In this document: positions 9,128-18,244 of the stretch, in pieces
How the letters are laid out: the number at the start of each line of letters is the position of its first letter
Position numbering within the stretch: the first letter of the stretch is position 1
Assembly: GCF_003233655.1 (NCBI RefSeq)
Contig: NZ_CP029834.1
Span: 248,001-312,000, forward strand
DNA from: Azospirillum ramasamyi
GTDB taxonomy: Bacteria > Pseudomonadota > Alphaproteobacteria > Azospirillales > Azospirillaceae
DNA length: 64,000 nucleotides
Direction: 5' to 3'
The notes under the pieces: model-generated
What the model was told of the DNA's origin: nothing
The model's input: only the letters and a program-made list of their open reading frames with translations
Databases searched by the model: none
Program-made: the position numbers and the translations under genes

Positions 9128-9637
9128 TCGTCCCGTCATGCCTCCAGGGCGCGCCCGATCCGCCGGTCCGGCACCAGCCACAGCCGGAACAGCGGGAGCG
9201 GGTGCGCCCAAGGCGCCCCCAAGTCGGTTTCCGGTGGGTGAAGCGGCAGCAACGGACATCGCCGCGACGACGGAGTTGTGGGTTCAGAGCCGGCTTGGAG
9301 AAAGTCTGCACGTCTTGCCGGGGTGGCGCCGACGCTCACGGAGACATTGGCAGTTTGACCTTGGAGACGCGAATTACGGCACATAAGTACAGTTATGGAA
9401 ATTTAAGGCGAGCAGCACCGTTTGCGATCCGGTTGTCATTGGAACGACGCTGGGATTGAAGATACACGCCCTTACCATTTGCCGTCACAGTCGGCGGCCC
9501 GATCCAACCCCGCCTGAGAATCGCGCGAAAGGCGGCGGTTGAGTGAACCGCCGCCCTGAACTGCTTCCGATATTCATCTCGACGCCAATTCCCCGCCGTC
9601 CCTGCCCATGGCGGGAAGGACGGGCAAAGCAAAAGCG
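9128..9637. other. 510-base intergenic region downstream of pstB
   Basis: No gene was recognised. The stretch carries the candidate pst terminator (9531-9555) and a second weaker dyad close to pstB (CCGTCC at 9596 with GGACGG at 9618). The phoU gene that often follows pstB is not here. Confidence 0.6.
9531..9555 (-). terminator. candidate terminator of the pst operon
   Basis: A perfect 10-bp stem (GGCGGCGGTT / AACCGCCGCC) with a 5-base loop. On the minus strand it is followed by TTTC. It lies about 80 bases after the pstB stop codon. Confidence 0.6.
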
Positions 9638-10495
9638 TCAGCCGAACCGGCCGGTGATGTATTCGGAGGTCTTTTCCTTGGTCGGGTTGGTGAAGATCTC
9701 TTCCGTGTTCCCGAACTCGATCAGCTCGCCCAGATACATGAAGGCGGTGAAGTTGGAGATGCGGGCCGCCTGCTGCATGTTGTGGGTGACGATGGCGATG
9801 CAGTAGTCGGAGCGCAGCTCGTCGATCAGCTCCTCGCACTTGGCGGTGGAGATGGGGTCGAGCGCCGAGGTCGGCTCGTCCAGCAGCAGAACCGACGGCT
9901 TGACCGCGATGGCGCGGGCGATGCACAGGCGCTGCTGCTGGCCGCCGGACAGGCTCATGCCGTTCTGGCGCAGCTTGTCCTTCACCTCGTCCCACAATGC
10001 CGCGCGGCGCAGCGAGAACTCCACCCGTTCGTCCATCTCGGCGCGGGACAGCTTCTCGTACAGCTTCACGCCGAAGGCAATGTTGTCGTAGATCGACATC
10101 GGGAACGGCGTCGGCTTCTGGAACACCATGCCGACGCGGGCGCGCAGCAGGTTCAGATCCTGCTTGGGCGACAGGATGTTGACGCCGTCCAACATGACCT
10201 CGCCGGTCGCGACCTGCTTGGGATAGAGGTCGTACATCCGGTTCAGGATGCGCAGCAGGGTCGACTTGCCGCAGCCCGACGGGCCGATGAAGGCGGTGAC
10301 CTGACGGTCGTAGAGCGGCAGCGAGACGTCCTTGAGGGCGCGGTAGCCGTCATAGAAGAAGTCCAGGTTGCGGATGGTGATCTTCTCCGGCAGGCCGGCG
10401 CCGGCGATCGGGCGGTCGGCACCGGGGACCATGCCGGCGGGCATCGCGTGGCCGCCCTGGGCGGGGCTGTTGGCGTCCATGTGGGTCATCGTCAT
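9638..10495 (-). CDS. pstB: phosphate ABC transporter ATP-binding protein PstB
   Basis: The 285-aa ATPase energises the PstSCAB high-affinity phosphate importer. It shows Walker A (GPSGCGKST), the signature [16 protein letters not shown], Walker B ([11 protein letters not shown]) and the switch histidine (VTHN). The PstB hallmarks [27 protein letters not shown] and YLGELIEFG are present. A non-conserved N-terminal stretch of about 35 residues precedes the domain, so a later start is possible. The ATG at 10495 lies two bases from the pstA stop, indicating translational coupling. Last gene of the operon. Confidence 0.96.
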   Translation of the reverse strand: MTMTHMDANSPAQGGHAMPAGMVPGADRPIAGAGLPEKITIRNLDFFYDGYRALKDVSLPLYDRQVTAFIGPSGCGKSTLLRILNRMYDLYPKQVATGEVMLDGVNILSPKQDLNLLRARVGMVFQKPTPFPMSIYDNIAFGVKLYEKLSRAEMDERVEFSLRRAALWDEVKDKLRQNGMSLSGGQQQRLCIARAIAVKPSVLLLDEPTSALDPISTAKCEELIDELRSDYCIAIVTHNMQQAARISNFTAFMYLGELIEFGNTEEIFTNPTKEKTSEYITGRFG

Positions 10496-10497
10496 GG

Positions 10498-11382
10498 TTA
10501 CTTTCTCGTCGAGCCGAGACCGGCCAGCAGCCGGGCGCCGATGTTGAGGAACAGGATGGCGACCGTGATCAGCAGCGCGCCGCCCCAAGCCAGCTGGCGC
10601 CAGTCCTCATAGGGAGACATCGCGTACTGGAAGATGACCACCGGCAGGTTGGCCATCGGCGCGTTCATGTCCGCGCTCCAGAACTGGTTGTTCAGGGCGG
10701 TGAAGAGCAGCGGCGCCGTCTCGCCGCTGATGCGGGCGACGGCCAGCAGGACGCCGGTGATCATGCCGTTGCGGGCGGCGCGGTAGGCGACCATGGTGAT
10801 CACCTTCCACTGCGGCGCGCCGAGAGCGGCCGCGGCCTCGCGCAGGCTGTTGGGCACCAGCTTCAGCATGTCCTCCGTCGTGCGGACCACGACGGGGATG
10901 ACGATGACCGCCAGGGCCATGGCACCCGCCCAGGCCGAGAAATGGCCCATGCGGATGACCATCACCTCGTACACGAACAGGCCGATCATGATCGACGGCG
11001 CGCTCAGCAGCACGTCGTTGATGAAGCGCACCACTTCGGCCAGCTTGCCGTTGCGGCCGAACTCGGCCAGGTAGGTGCCGGCCATGATGCCGATCGGCGT
11101 GCCGACCAGGGTGGCGACCGTGGTCATGATGACGCTGCCGAAGATGGCGTTCAGCAAACCGCCCTGCCCGCCCGGCGGCGGTGTGCTCTCGGTGAACAGG
11201 GCGATGTTGATCGCCGACAGCCCGTTGTAGAGCAGCGTCCACAGGATGGCGACCAGCCAGAACAGGCCGAAGCCGGCCGCACCCAGCGCCAGGGTCAGCG
11301 CCACCTTGTTGACGATGCGGCGGCGGTTGTACAGGCCGCCGGCCGGGGCGGCCAGAGCCGCGGAATTTGTCGTGCTGGACAT
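10498..11382 (-). CDS. pstA: phosphate ABC transporter permease PstA
   Basis: A 294-aa inner-membrane permease with six predicted helices and the inner-membrane-component loop [20 protein letters not shown], the EAA motif that contacts PstB. The C-terminal region with [16 protein letters not shown] is typical of PstA. It lies six bases after pstC and two before pstB. Length is normal for the family. Together with PstC it forms the phosphate channel. Confidence 0.95.
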   Translation of the reverse strand: MSSTTNSAALAAPAGGLYNRRRIVNKVALTLALGAAGFGLFWLVAILWTLLYNGLSAINIALFTESTPPPGGQGGLLNAIFGSVIMTTVATLVGTPIGIMAGTYLAEFGRNGKLAEVVRFINDVLLSAPSIMIGLFVYEVMVIRMGHFSAWAGAMALAVIVIPVVVRTTEDMLKLVPNSLREAAAALGAPQWKVITMVAYRAARNGMITGVLLAVARISGETAPLLFTALNNQFWSADMNAPMANLPVVIFQYAMSPYEDWRQLAWGGALLITVAILFLNIGARLLAGLGSTRK

Positions 11383-11388
11383 GGGGCC

Positions 11389-12372
11389 TCAGACTCCGGC
11401 CTTGTGCTGCAGGCGCAGCAGCATCAGCTTGGCGATCGACAGCACGGCGAAGGTGATCATGAACAGGATCAGGCCCAGCGCCACCAGCGAGGCGGTGTAG
11501 ATGTCCCCGACCGCCTCGGTGAATTCGTTGGCGATGGAGGCCGAGATCGTCGTGCCCGGCGCCATGATGGAGGAGCTGATGCGGTGCGCGTTGCCGATGA
11601 CGAAGGTGACGGCCATCGTCTCGCCCAGCGCGCGGCCCAGCCCCAGCATGATGCCGCCGACCACGCCGGTGCGGGTATAGGGCAGAACCACATGCCACAC
11701 CACCTCCCAGGTGGTGGCGCCCAGCCCATAGGCGGATTCGCGCACCATCGGCGGCACCGTCTCGAAGACGTCGCGGGTGATGGAGGTGATGAAGGGCAGC
11801 ACCATGATGCCCAGGATCAGGCCGGCGGTCAGGATGCCGATGCCGTAGGGCGGGCCCGCGAACAGATGGCCGATGCCCGGCACCTGCCCCACCGTGTTGA
11901 TCAGGAAGGGCTGGACGGTCGACTGCATGAAGGGGGCGAAGACGAACAGGCCCCAGATGCCGTAGATGATGCTGGGAATGCCGGCCAGCAGCTCGATGGC
12001 GACGCCGAGCGGCCGCTTGAGCCAGGCCGGGCACATCTCGGTGATGAACAGCGCGATGCCGAAGCTGACCGGAATGCCGACAGCCATGGCGATGACCGAC
12101 GTGATCAACGTGCCGTAAATGGGGGCGAGCGCGCCGAATTGATCCGTCACCGGGTTCCAGACTTCGCTGGTGACGAACCCGAAGCCGAACTCGCGCAGTG
12201 CCGGAAGCGCGCCGCCGATGAGAGAAACCGTGACGCCGCCCAGGATGAGCAGGACGAGCAGCGCGAAGAAGAGCGTGGAGTTGCGGAAAACCGCGTCGAT
12301 CATGCGCTGGCGGCGGGCCCGTCGGGCGATGGAAGCTTGTGCGTCGGTCAAGTTGAGCGTTATCTCGGTCAT
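11389..12372 (-). CDS. pstC: phosphate ABC transporter permease PstC
   Basis: A 327-aa permease with six predicted helices, the ELLAGIPSIIYGIWGL segment and the EAA loop RESAYGLGATTWEVVWHVVLP. An arginine-rich cytoplasmic N-terminus (residues 15-30) precedes helix 1. The start is set at the ATG at 12372; an in-frame extension of 80 codons runs into the pstS-pstC gap and is Arg/Pro-rich noise. It follows pstS by 112 bases, a gap that could hold a processing or attenuation site giving more PstS than permease. Confidence 0.95.
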   Translation of the reverse strand: MTEITLNLTDAQASIARRARRQRMIDAVFRNSTLFFALLVLLILGGVTVSLIGGALPALREFGFGFVTSEVWNPVTDQFGALAPIYGTLITSVIAMAVGIPVSFGIALFITEMCPAWLKRPLGVAIELLAGIPSIIYGIWGLFVFAPFMQSTVQPFLINTVGQVPGIGHLFAGPPYGIGILTAGLILGIMVLPFITSITRDVFETVPPMVRESAYGLGATTWEVVWHVVLPYTRTGVVGGIMLGLGRALGETMAVTFVIGNAHRISSSIMAPGTTISASIANEFTEAVGDIYTASLVALGLILFMITFAVLSIAKLMLLRLQHKAGV

Positions 12373-12484
12373 GGCCGCTCCGTGAGGCGTGCGGTGGGGT
12401 CGGCGAAATTTCCGCCCCCACCGGCGGATCTTGCCCCCGGAGTGCGCCGTCCGCCGGCGCATCCCGGGGTCGGGTTGGCCGTGG

Positions 12485-13561
12485 TTACTTGGCAGACGCG
12501 GTCCAGATCGGCTTGCCGTCGGACTGGATCGACTGCGACCAGGTCTTCTGGACCATGGAGACGACCGACTCCGGCATCGGCACGTAATCCAGATCGATGG
12601 CCATCTGGGCACCGTTCTTGTACGCCCAGTCGAAGAACTTCAGGGCCTCGGCCGAAGTCGCCGGATCCTTCGGATCCTTGTACATCAGGATGAAGCTGGC
12701 GCCGGTGATCGGCCAGCTGTCCGCACCCGGCTCGTCGGTCAGGATGACGTAATAGCCCTTGGCATTGGCCCAGTCGGCGTTCGCCGCGGCGGCCTGGAAG
12801 GACTCGATCTTCGGAACGACGGCCTTGCCGTCCTTGTTCTGCAGGCCGACATACATGATGTTGTTCTGCTTGGCGTAGGCGTACTCGACGTAGCCGATCG
12901 CCCCGTCCGTCTGCTTGACCATGCTGGCCACGCCCTCATTGCCCTTGGCGCCGATGCCGGCCGGCCACTGGACCGAGCTGTTGGCGCCGATCTGGGTCTT
13001 GAACTTGGGGCTGGTCTTCGACAGGTAGTCGGTGAACAGGAAGTTGGTGCCCGACCCGTCGGAACGGTACACCGGCGCGATGGCGGTGTTCGGCAGGTTG
13101 ACGTCCGGGTTCAGGGCCTTGATCTGCGGATCGTTCCACTTGGTGATCTCGCCCATGTAGATGTTGGCGAGAACCGTGCCCGACAGCTTCACGTCGCCGG
13201 ACTTCAGACCCTTCAGGTTCACGACCGGAACGACGCCGCCCATGATCATCGGGAACTGGATCAGGCCGGCCTGCTCAAGATCTTCCGGCTTCAGCGGCAT
13301 GTCCGAGGCGCCGAAGGTGACCGTCTTGGCCTTGATCTGCTTGATGCCGCCGCCCGAACCGATGGACTGGTAGTTCAGGCCCACCCCCGTCTCCTTCTTG
13401 TAGGCGTCGGCCCACTTGGCATAGATCGGGTACGGGAAGGTAGCGCCGGCGCCGGAGATGTCGGCGGCCGAGGCGACCGACAGCGGGGCGACCGAGACGG
13501 AGAGAACGGCCAGGGCACCGAAGGCGGCGCAACGAACGAACGCCGAGGTCATGGTTTTCAC
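12485..13561 (-). CDS. pstS: periplasmic phosphate-binding protein PstS
   Basis: A 358-aa substrate-binding protein with a signal peptide ending near residue 33 (SVASA-ADISGAGATFPYP). Phosphate-contact segments are visible: GAGATFPYPIY, SIGSGGGIKQI, FGASDMPL and YRSDGSGTNFLFTDYLS. The start is taken as GTG at 13561 because GGGAG lies seven bases upstream of it; the ATG nine bases later would be too far from that site. PstS is exported to the periplasm and delivers phosphate to PstCA. First gene of the operon, behind a Pho box. Confidence 0.95.
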   Translation of the reverse strand: MKTMTSAFVRCAAFGALAVLSVSVAPLSVASAADISGAGATFPYPIYAKWADAYKKETGVGLNYQSIGSGGGIKQIKAKTVTFGASDMPLKPEDLEQAGLIQFPMIMGGVVPVVNLKGLKSGDVKLSGTVLANIYMGEITKWNDPQIKALNPDVNLPNTAIAPVYRSDGSGTNFLFTDYLSKTSPKFKTQIGANSSVQWPAGIGAKGNEGVASMVKQTDGAIGYVEYAYAKQNNIMYVGLQNKDGKAVVPKIESFQAAAANADWANAKGYYVILTDEPGADSWPITGASFILMYKDPKDPATSAEALKFFDWAYKNGAQMAIDLDYVPMPESVVSMVQKTWSQSIQSDGKPIWTASAK

Positions 13562-13691
13562 GGCAAAACTCCCGATAGGTTGGACGGTGTCGTTGGGTTT
13601 GGGAAAAGCCCGGCCTTCGCCGGAGGTCGTAACCCGCCTTCTTCGTCGCGGTGACCATATCCACCGCTGGTGACGGGTTTGTTTTGTTTAC

Positions 13692-13709
13692 GTGTCAGTT
13701 TTATGAAAC
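13692..13709 (-). promoter_or_regulatory. Pho box upstream of pstS
   Basis: Read on the minus strand, GTTTCATAAAACTGACAC matches the Pho box CTGTCATAAAACTGTCAC at 15 of 18 positions. It lies about 130 bases upstream of the pstS start in the right orientation, so PhoB-dependent induction under phosphate limitation is expected. Confidence 0.75.
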
Positions 13710-13737
13710 CGACCCGTTCGTGGCCGAGGCGGCGCCA

Positions 13738-16335
13738 TCATCGCGCCGCCCGGATTTCCTGGAGGAACAGATGCACGGCGGAGCCGAGGCTGGTCGCCTC
13801 GTGCGACAGGCTTTCCGCCACCTGCAGCACGTCGCCGGCCTGGGCGCGCACCTTGGCCGCGGCCTCCGACAGGCCGGCGACATGGTCCGATGCCGCCTGC
13901 GTGCCGACCGCGACCCGGTGGGAGCTGTCGACGATGCTCGAGGTGATGATCGCCTGCTCCTCCACCGCGGCGGCGATGGCGGATGCGTTGGATTCGATGC
14001 GCTGGACGCTGCCGGCCATGGTCGCCACCACCTCCGCCGTCTGGCGGCTGGCCGCCTGGGTCGCGGCGATCTGGCGGGCGATCTCGGCGGTGGCCTGGGC
14101 GGTCTGGCCGGCAAGGGCCTTCACCTCTCCGGCGACCACCGCGAATCCGCGGCCCATCTCCCCTGCCCTCGCCGCCTCGATGGTGGCGTTCAGCGCCAGC
14201 AGGTTGGTCTGGCCGGCGATCTCGTCGATCAGCCCAATCACGGCACCGATCTCGCCGGCGGTGCCGGACAGGTCGGCGACGGTGGCCTTGACCTGTTCCG
14301 CCCCGGCGGCGGTGTCGCCGATGATGCGGGCCGATTCGCCGGTGCGCTTGCTGATCTCGGCGATGGATTGCGAAATCTCCGACGCGGCGGTCGCCACCTG
14401 CTGGATTCCCGCCGCCATCTCGCCGGACAGTTGCATCGCGGCCTCGGCGCGGTCGTTGGCGTTGGCGGCGATGTCGGTCAGCGAGCGGGCACGCGCCGCC
14501 ATCAGGCCGGCGGCCTCGGCCAGCGTCTCGACACTGCTCAGCACGTTGCTTTCGAACTGCTCGGCGATCTCCAGCATGCTGGTCCGGCGGGCCGACGCGG
14601 CGTTGCGGCGCTCGACCTCCACCTTCTCATGCGCTTCTTCCATGGCGCGGGCGTTGGCGATGAACACGTCGAGCGCACGCGCCATGTCGGTGATCTCGTC
14701 GTTGCCGCCGGACTTCAGCTCCACATTCAGGTCGCCGCCGGCCACCCGGCGCATGGCGGCGGCGAGCGCCTCCATCCGGCCGACGACGCGGCGCCCGACA
14801 TAGAAGGAGACGATCAGCCCGGCCAGCAGCACGCCGGCCGTCGCCAGCAGGATCTGCACCCGGCTGGTCCGCTCCAGCGCCTCGTGGGCGGCGGATGCCC
14901 CGGCGGCGGTCGCCTGCCCGGCCGACCGGACCAGCCCGTCGACCATCCCGGTCAGGACGGCGCCGGTGCTGCGGTTGCTGTCGATCAGCGCGGCATTCTC
15001 GGCATAGGCCGCCAGCTCGCCGCCGCGCAGCGCCAGGATGCCGTCGTCGCCGAAGCCCAGGACCAGCAGCCGCTCGGCAAGCCGGCGGACCTCGTCCTCC
15101 AGATCGCCCCGCCCGTCCTGCAGAGCGTTGCGGATGGCCGCGGCCAGCGGGTCCAGCGTGCGGCGCGCCGCCGCCAGCCGGACCGGCGTCTCCGCATTGC
15201 CGGCCTCGGCCAGCTTGCCGGCCAGCAGGTTGGCGTCGGCCATCAGGCCGCTCAGCACGGTGTAGCGCTGCTGGGCCTCCGGCACGACATTGGTGGAGAG
15301 ATCCTGCATGCGCTCCGCGATGGCATTCCCGGCCTCGGCGATGCGCCCGCGCGAATTCAGCATCAGCGGCAGCATGCGGCTGTTGGCGTCGCGGTCCAGC
15401 CGGACGATCTCAGCGACCGCGGTGGCCTGCGCCTCGGCCAGGCTGCGCGCCTCCGCCTCCCCGATGCCGGGGGTCAGCTGGCGGACGCGGCGGGTGTAGA
15501 CGCTCTTGTCGCCGTCGCCGTAAGCCGCCAGTTCGTTCATCGTCGCGACGACGGGAACCGCCGCCTCGCTGTTCGCCAGCGGACGCAGGGCGCCCTGCAG
15601 GTCGGACAGCGCCGAATCGAAGTCGGTGGACAGCGACATCACCTTGGACCGGTCGGTCTCGAAGGCCCCGATCAGCAGCGCCTTGGTCAGCGCCGCCTCC
15701 GCGCCCCGCAGCTGGAACAGCGGGATCACCGTCTGCCCCAACTCGCCGCCGATCGCCTCGGAGGAGTGCGAGGTCGCCTCCACCATCGCGGCGATCGCCT
15801 GTGCGAGCTGTTCGCGCGAGGCCTGCATGTCCGGCTTCAGCGCCGCCAGCAGCCGGGCATGGGCGGCGCTCAGCTCCGCCAGCCGGGCGCTGCGCTGTTC
15901 CTGCAGGCTCAACCGGCGGCCGGTCGCCGCTCCCAGCGCGTCGATGGTGCCCAAAAGCGAACGGGCGGTGGCCGCCAGTTCGCCCATGCGGCCGATATCG
16001 CCCTGCCCGCCGGCAAGCAGGGTAAGTTGGCCGTCCAGTTCCGCGCGTTGCGCCGCCACCGCGCTGCGCAGCCGGGCCAGATCATCCTCGGACGACGCGG
16101 CGTCGATCAGCGGCCCCAGCGCCAGCACCCGCGCCGTGGTGGTGGCGAGGCCGTGCGCGGCACCGAGCAGCGGCACCTGCGTTCCCGTGATGTCGGCGAC
16201 ATGGCCCCGGACCGCGCCGTAGGACATCCAGCCGACGACCGCCGCGATGCAGGGCAGCGCCGCCACGGTGCCGAAGGCGATCAGCATTTTCGACTTGATG
16301 CCGGATCGGCGGCGCTGGTCGGCGCGATTAGCCAT
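13738..16335 (-). CDS. methyl-accepting chemotaxis protein with large sensory domain
   Basis: An 865-aa transmembrane chemoreceptor. Helix 1 is at about residues 14-36 ([22 protein letters not shown]) and helix 2 at about 495-517. The roughly 455-residue region between them is presumably periplasmic and looks wholly helical, much longer than the common 4-helix-bundle sensors. HAMP follows (about 515-570), then a long signalling hairpin with the conserved tip [21 protein letters not shown] around residue 715. No C-terminal CheR-docking pentapeptide is present. ATG at 16335 has AAGGTGG five bases upstream; longer in-frame extension passes through a tandem repeat and is rejected. The ligand is unknown. 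Confidence 0.93.
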   Translation of the reverse strand: MANRADQRRRSGIKSKMLIAFGTVAALPCIAAVVGWMSYGAVRGHVADITGTQVPLLGAAHGLATTTARVLALGPLIDAASSEDDLARLRSAVAAQRAELDGQLTLLAGGQGDIGRMGELAATARSLLGTIDALGAATGRRLSLQEQRSARLAELSAAHARLLAALKPDMQASREQLAQAIAAMVEATSHSSEAIGGELGQTVIPLFQLRGAEAALTKALLIGAFETDRSKVMSLSTDFDSALSDLQGALRPLANSEAAVPVVATMNELAAYGDGDKSVYTRRVRQLTPGIGEAEARSLAEAQATAVAEIVRLDRDANSRMLPLMLNSRGRIAEAGNAIAERMQDLSTNVVPEAQQRYTVLSGLMADANLLAGKLAEAGNAETPVRLAAARRTLDPLAAAIRNALQDGRGDLEDEVRRLAERLLVLGFGDDGILALRGGELAAYAENAALIDSNRSTGAVLTGMVDGLVRSAGQATAAGASAAHEALERTSRVQILLATAGVLLAGLIVSFYVGRRVVGRMEALAAAMRRVAGGDLNVELKSGGNDEITDMARALDVFIANARAMEEAHEKVEVERRNAASARRTSMLEIAEQFESNVLSSVETLAEAAGLMAARARSLTDIAANANDRAEAAMQLSGEMAAGIQQVATAASEISQSIAEISKRTGESARIIGDTAAGAEQVKATVADLSGTAGEIGAVIGLIDEIAGQTNLLALNATIEAARAGEMGRGFAVVAGEVKALAGQTAQATAEIARQIAATQAASRQTAEVVATMAGSVQRIESNASAIAAAVEEQAIITSSIVDSSHRVAVGTQAASDHVAGLSEAAAKVRAQAGDVLQVAESLSHEATSLGSAVHLFLQEIRAAR

Positions 16336-16418
16336 ATGGGCCACCTTGGTCTGGAAGTCGTCCGCACCGGACCCGCGGTTCTCCGCAGCCCGGCCGACGC
16401 CATGGGTAGCCCCTCTCC

Positions 16419-16468
16419 TTGTATGTTTGAGTGACGCTTCGATTTGTATGTTTGAGTGACGCTTCGAT
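16419..16468 (-). repeat. two exact 25-bp tandem repeats upstream of the chemoreceptor
   Basis: Copies at 16419-16443 and 16444-16468 are identical and adjacent. On the minus strand each contains TCACTCAAACATACAA. The unit is AT-richer than its surroundings and not a multiple of three, and it lies about 85-135 bases before the chemoreceptor start, where operator sites would be expected. Confidence 0.75.
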
Positions 16469-16591
16469 GAAGTTTTCGCGACGCACAATCGAAATGGCGT
16501 TGCGCTCGCGACATCGCCGGTCCCGGCAATGGTCGACGGCCGAGCACCGGCCAATCATGATGAATCGAAGGTAAACAGCGCTGCGAAGCGA

Positions 16592-16622
16592 AAGCGGCGC
16601 CCATCGCTGCGGGGCGCCGCTT
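16592..16622 (-). terminator. candidate terminator of the glutathione S-transferase gene
   Basis: A perfect 11-bp stem (AAGCGGCGCCC / GGGCGCCGCTT) with a 9-base loop, 44 bases downstream of the stop codon. There is only a weak T-run after the stem on the minus strand. Confidence 0.55.
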
Positions 16623-16665
16623 CATTACGTATTACCGGGGAAAGACATTCCTCTTGTTACGCGGG

Positions 16666-17271
16666 TTACACCGGCGGTGCGGTACGCCGCAGGCTGTCGC
16701 GGTCCGCTGCCGTTCCGAACCACGCCGCGAGCGCCGGGCGGCCTTCGCGCCAGTCCTCTTGCCCGAAACGGAAATCGAGATAGCCGAGCGCCGCCAGCAC
16801 GGCGAGCGTGCCGATGGTGGCCTCGCCGTCCAGTGCCGCCGCGTCGGCCTCCAGCAGATCGAGCGAGCGGACGACCGCCTTTCGCTGGCGTTCCATCCAG
16901 CCTTGCGACTTCTCGCCATCGGGGCGCATGGACTCCAGCCGGCGGAGGATGGCGGCGTCGCAGATGCCGTCGGCAACCGCCTGGAACCGAAGCGCGGTCC
17001 AGCGTGCGGGCCCGGCGGGCGGGAACAGCGGCGACCGGTCGCCGAGCGAATCGAGATACTCGGCGACGACCGGGCTGTCGAACAGGGTGGTGCCATCCTC
17101 CAGCGTCAGGGCGGGAATCTTGCCCAGCGGGTTCTCCTTGGAAAGATCGGTATCGGCCGACCACGGATCGGTCGCCACCCGCTCCACCCGATCCTCCAAC
17201 CCGCGTTCGATGACGACCATCATCACCTTGCGCACATAGGGCGAGGTGGGGCTCCAGCGCAGCTTCAACAT
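16666..17271 (-). CDS. glutathione S-transferase family protein
   Basis: A 201-aa protein with an N-terminal thioredoxin-like domain (residues 1-77) including SPTSPYVRKV near the active site, the cis-proline segment NPLGKIPAL and the glutathione-contacting DSPVVAEYLD. An all-helical C-terminal domain follows (about 85-190). The layout matches the small bacterial GSTs related to YibF. The usual catalytic position near residue 9 is Ser/Thr rather than Cys. Soluble and probably a detoxification or reductase enzyme; the substrate is unknown. Monocistronic, with a hairpin after it. Confidence 0.85.
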   Translation of the reverse strand: MLKLRWSPTSPYVRKVMMVVIERGLEDRVERVATDPWSADTDLSKENPLGKIPALTLEDGTTLFDSPVVAEYLDSLGDRSPLFPPAGPARWTALRFQAVADGICDAAILRRLESMRPDGEKSQGWMERQRKAVVRSLDLLEADAAALDGEATIGTLAVLAALGYLDFRFGQEDWREGRPALAAWFGTAADRDSLRRTAPPV

Positions 17272-17481
17272 GGGCGTTCCTTTGGCAATGTCGGCCCTCG
17301 TTCCTGTCGGCTAACGGAGGCCCCGCCCCACATTCTGCCACCGAACCATCGGTTGCGGGAGCCATCAGCGTCCAAGATTTGTATAAAGGCTACATTTTGA
17401 GGTATCATCCCAAATCGTGGTAATCCATTTTGCCCTTCGGACCTTACCAGATCGATCTACCATAGGGACGGATAAGTTATC
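17272..17481. promoter_or_regulatory. divergent region between GST and the orphan gene
   Basis: About 210 bases, becoming AT-rich from about 17375 onward toward the plus-strand gene. No clear operator was recognised. Confidence 0.35.
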
Positions 17482-18069
17482 ATGGCTCTTGCATTCGAGC
17501 GGTTTTCCAAGGAAGCGACAAGCATCAATGAGCGCCCACTGTTTTACCTATGGGGGGCGCAACTGGGATTTATCCTCCCGGATATCGTTTTTGTGACCTG
17601 CCTCGAACAATTCCAACAGGCGCCGTCAAAAGCGAAATCCCAGGCAATTTACGAATGGCTTCTTGATCCAGATACCAAGAAGGCCGCCCAATTCAACTGG
17701 GGATCAATGAATTTGCAATCCGATGGGACGAGCGGGCTCAGAAAAAAAATCGACTATATCAATGAAGCATCCAGATATTACATCAGCCGCAAGACTTGGG
17801 TGGGAAAGCTCAGGAACGAACGGCAGAGTCAGCTGGGCAACCACCCATCTTCCACCATGTACGATCTGATACTGAACTTTGCACTTATGAACATCGAAAC
17901 AGACAGCAGCTCCCTTCCGTTCAGGACATTCACTCCCGATATGGTGGATCGGTCGCAGGGCTACGTCATACAAGGGCTCAAGTCCCTGGAATTGCTGGAA
18001 AGGGATTTTCGGAAGGCCGGGTTCAACACGGCAAAGATGGGCTTTCGCCTGCCTTTCAAATTCAAGTGA
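17482..18069 (+). CDS. hypothetical protein of atypical composition
   Basis: A 195-aa protein that I do not recognise. It is soluble-looking, without signal peptide or convincing membrane helix, although residues 22-42 (LYLWGAQLGFILPDIVFVTC region) are hydrophobic. The C-terminus is basic (FRKAGFNTAKMGFRLPFKFK). Codon use includes many A/T-ending codons, and G+C is clearly below the neighbouring genes, which suggests transfer. The ribosome site is weak (GGGACGG about nine bases upstream). It is followed by a good intrinsic-terminator-like hairpin, so it seems to be a stand-alone transcription unit and not a chance frame. Confidence 0.7.
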   Translation: MALAFERFSKEATSINERPLFYLWGAQLGFILPDIVFVTCLEQFQQAPSKAKSQAIYEWLLDPDTKKAAQFNWGSMNLQSDGTSGLRKKIDYINEASRYYISRKTWVGKLRNERQSQLGNHPSSTMYDLILNFALMNIETDSSSLPFRTFTPDMVDRSQGYVIQGLKSLELLERDFRKAGFNTAKMGFRLPFKFK

Positions 18070-18097
18070 TCTTTCGCAGTCCGCCGACGCCCTCCCC

Positions 18098-18127
18098 GAC
18101 CCGCCCGGCCCCCACCGGCGGGTCTTT
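18098..18127 (+). terminator. intrinsic terminator after the orphan gene
   Basis: A perfect 8-bp stem (GACCCGCC / GGCGGGTC) with an 11-base loop, followed by TTT, 28 bases after the stop codon. Confidence 0.65.
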
Positions 18128-18244
18128 CCATGCATGGGTCCGCCATGGCCGATCCGCTTTGCCTTGCAACGCTTCGCCTTTGCCGTCATTTGCTGACACT
18201 GGCCGGTTGGGCCGGGTGCATCGTGGACAGGCGGGGGCGGGCGC

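Noticed and set aside
9128-9637. Small gene in place of phoU
   Set aside because: All frames in the gap are short, lack ribosome sites and overlap the hairpins.
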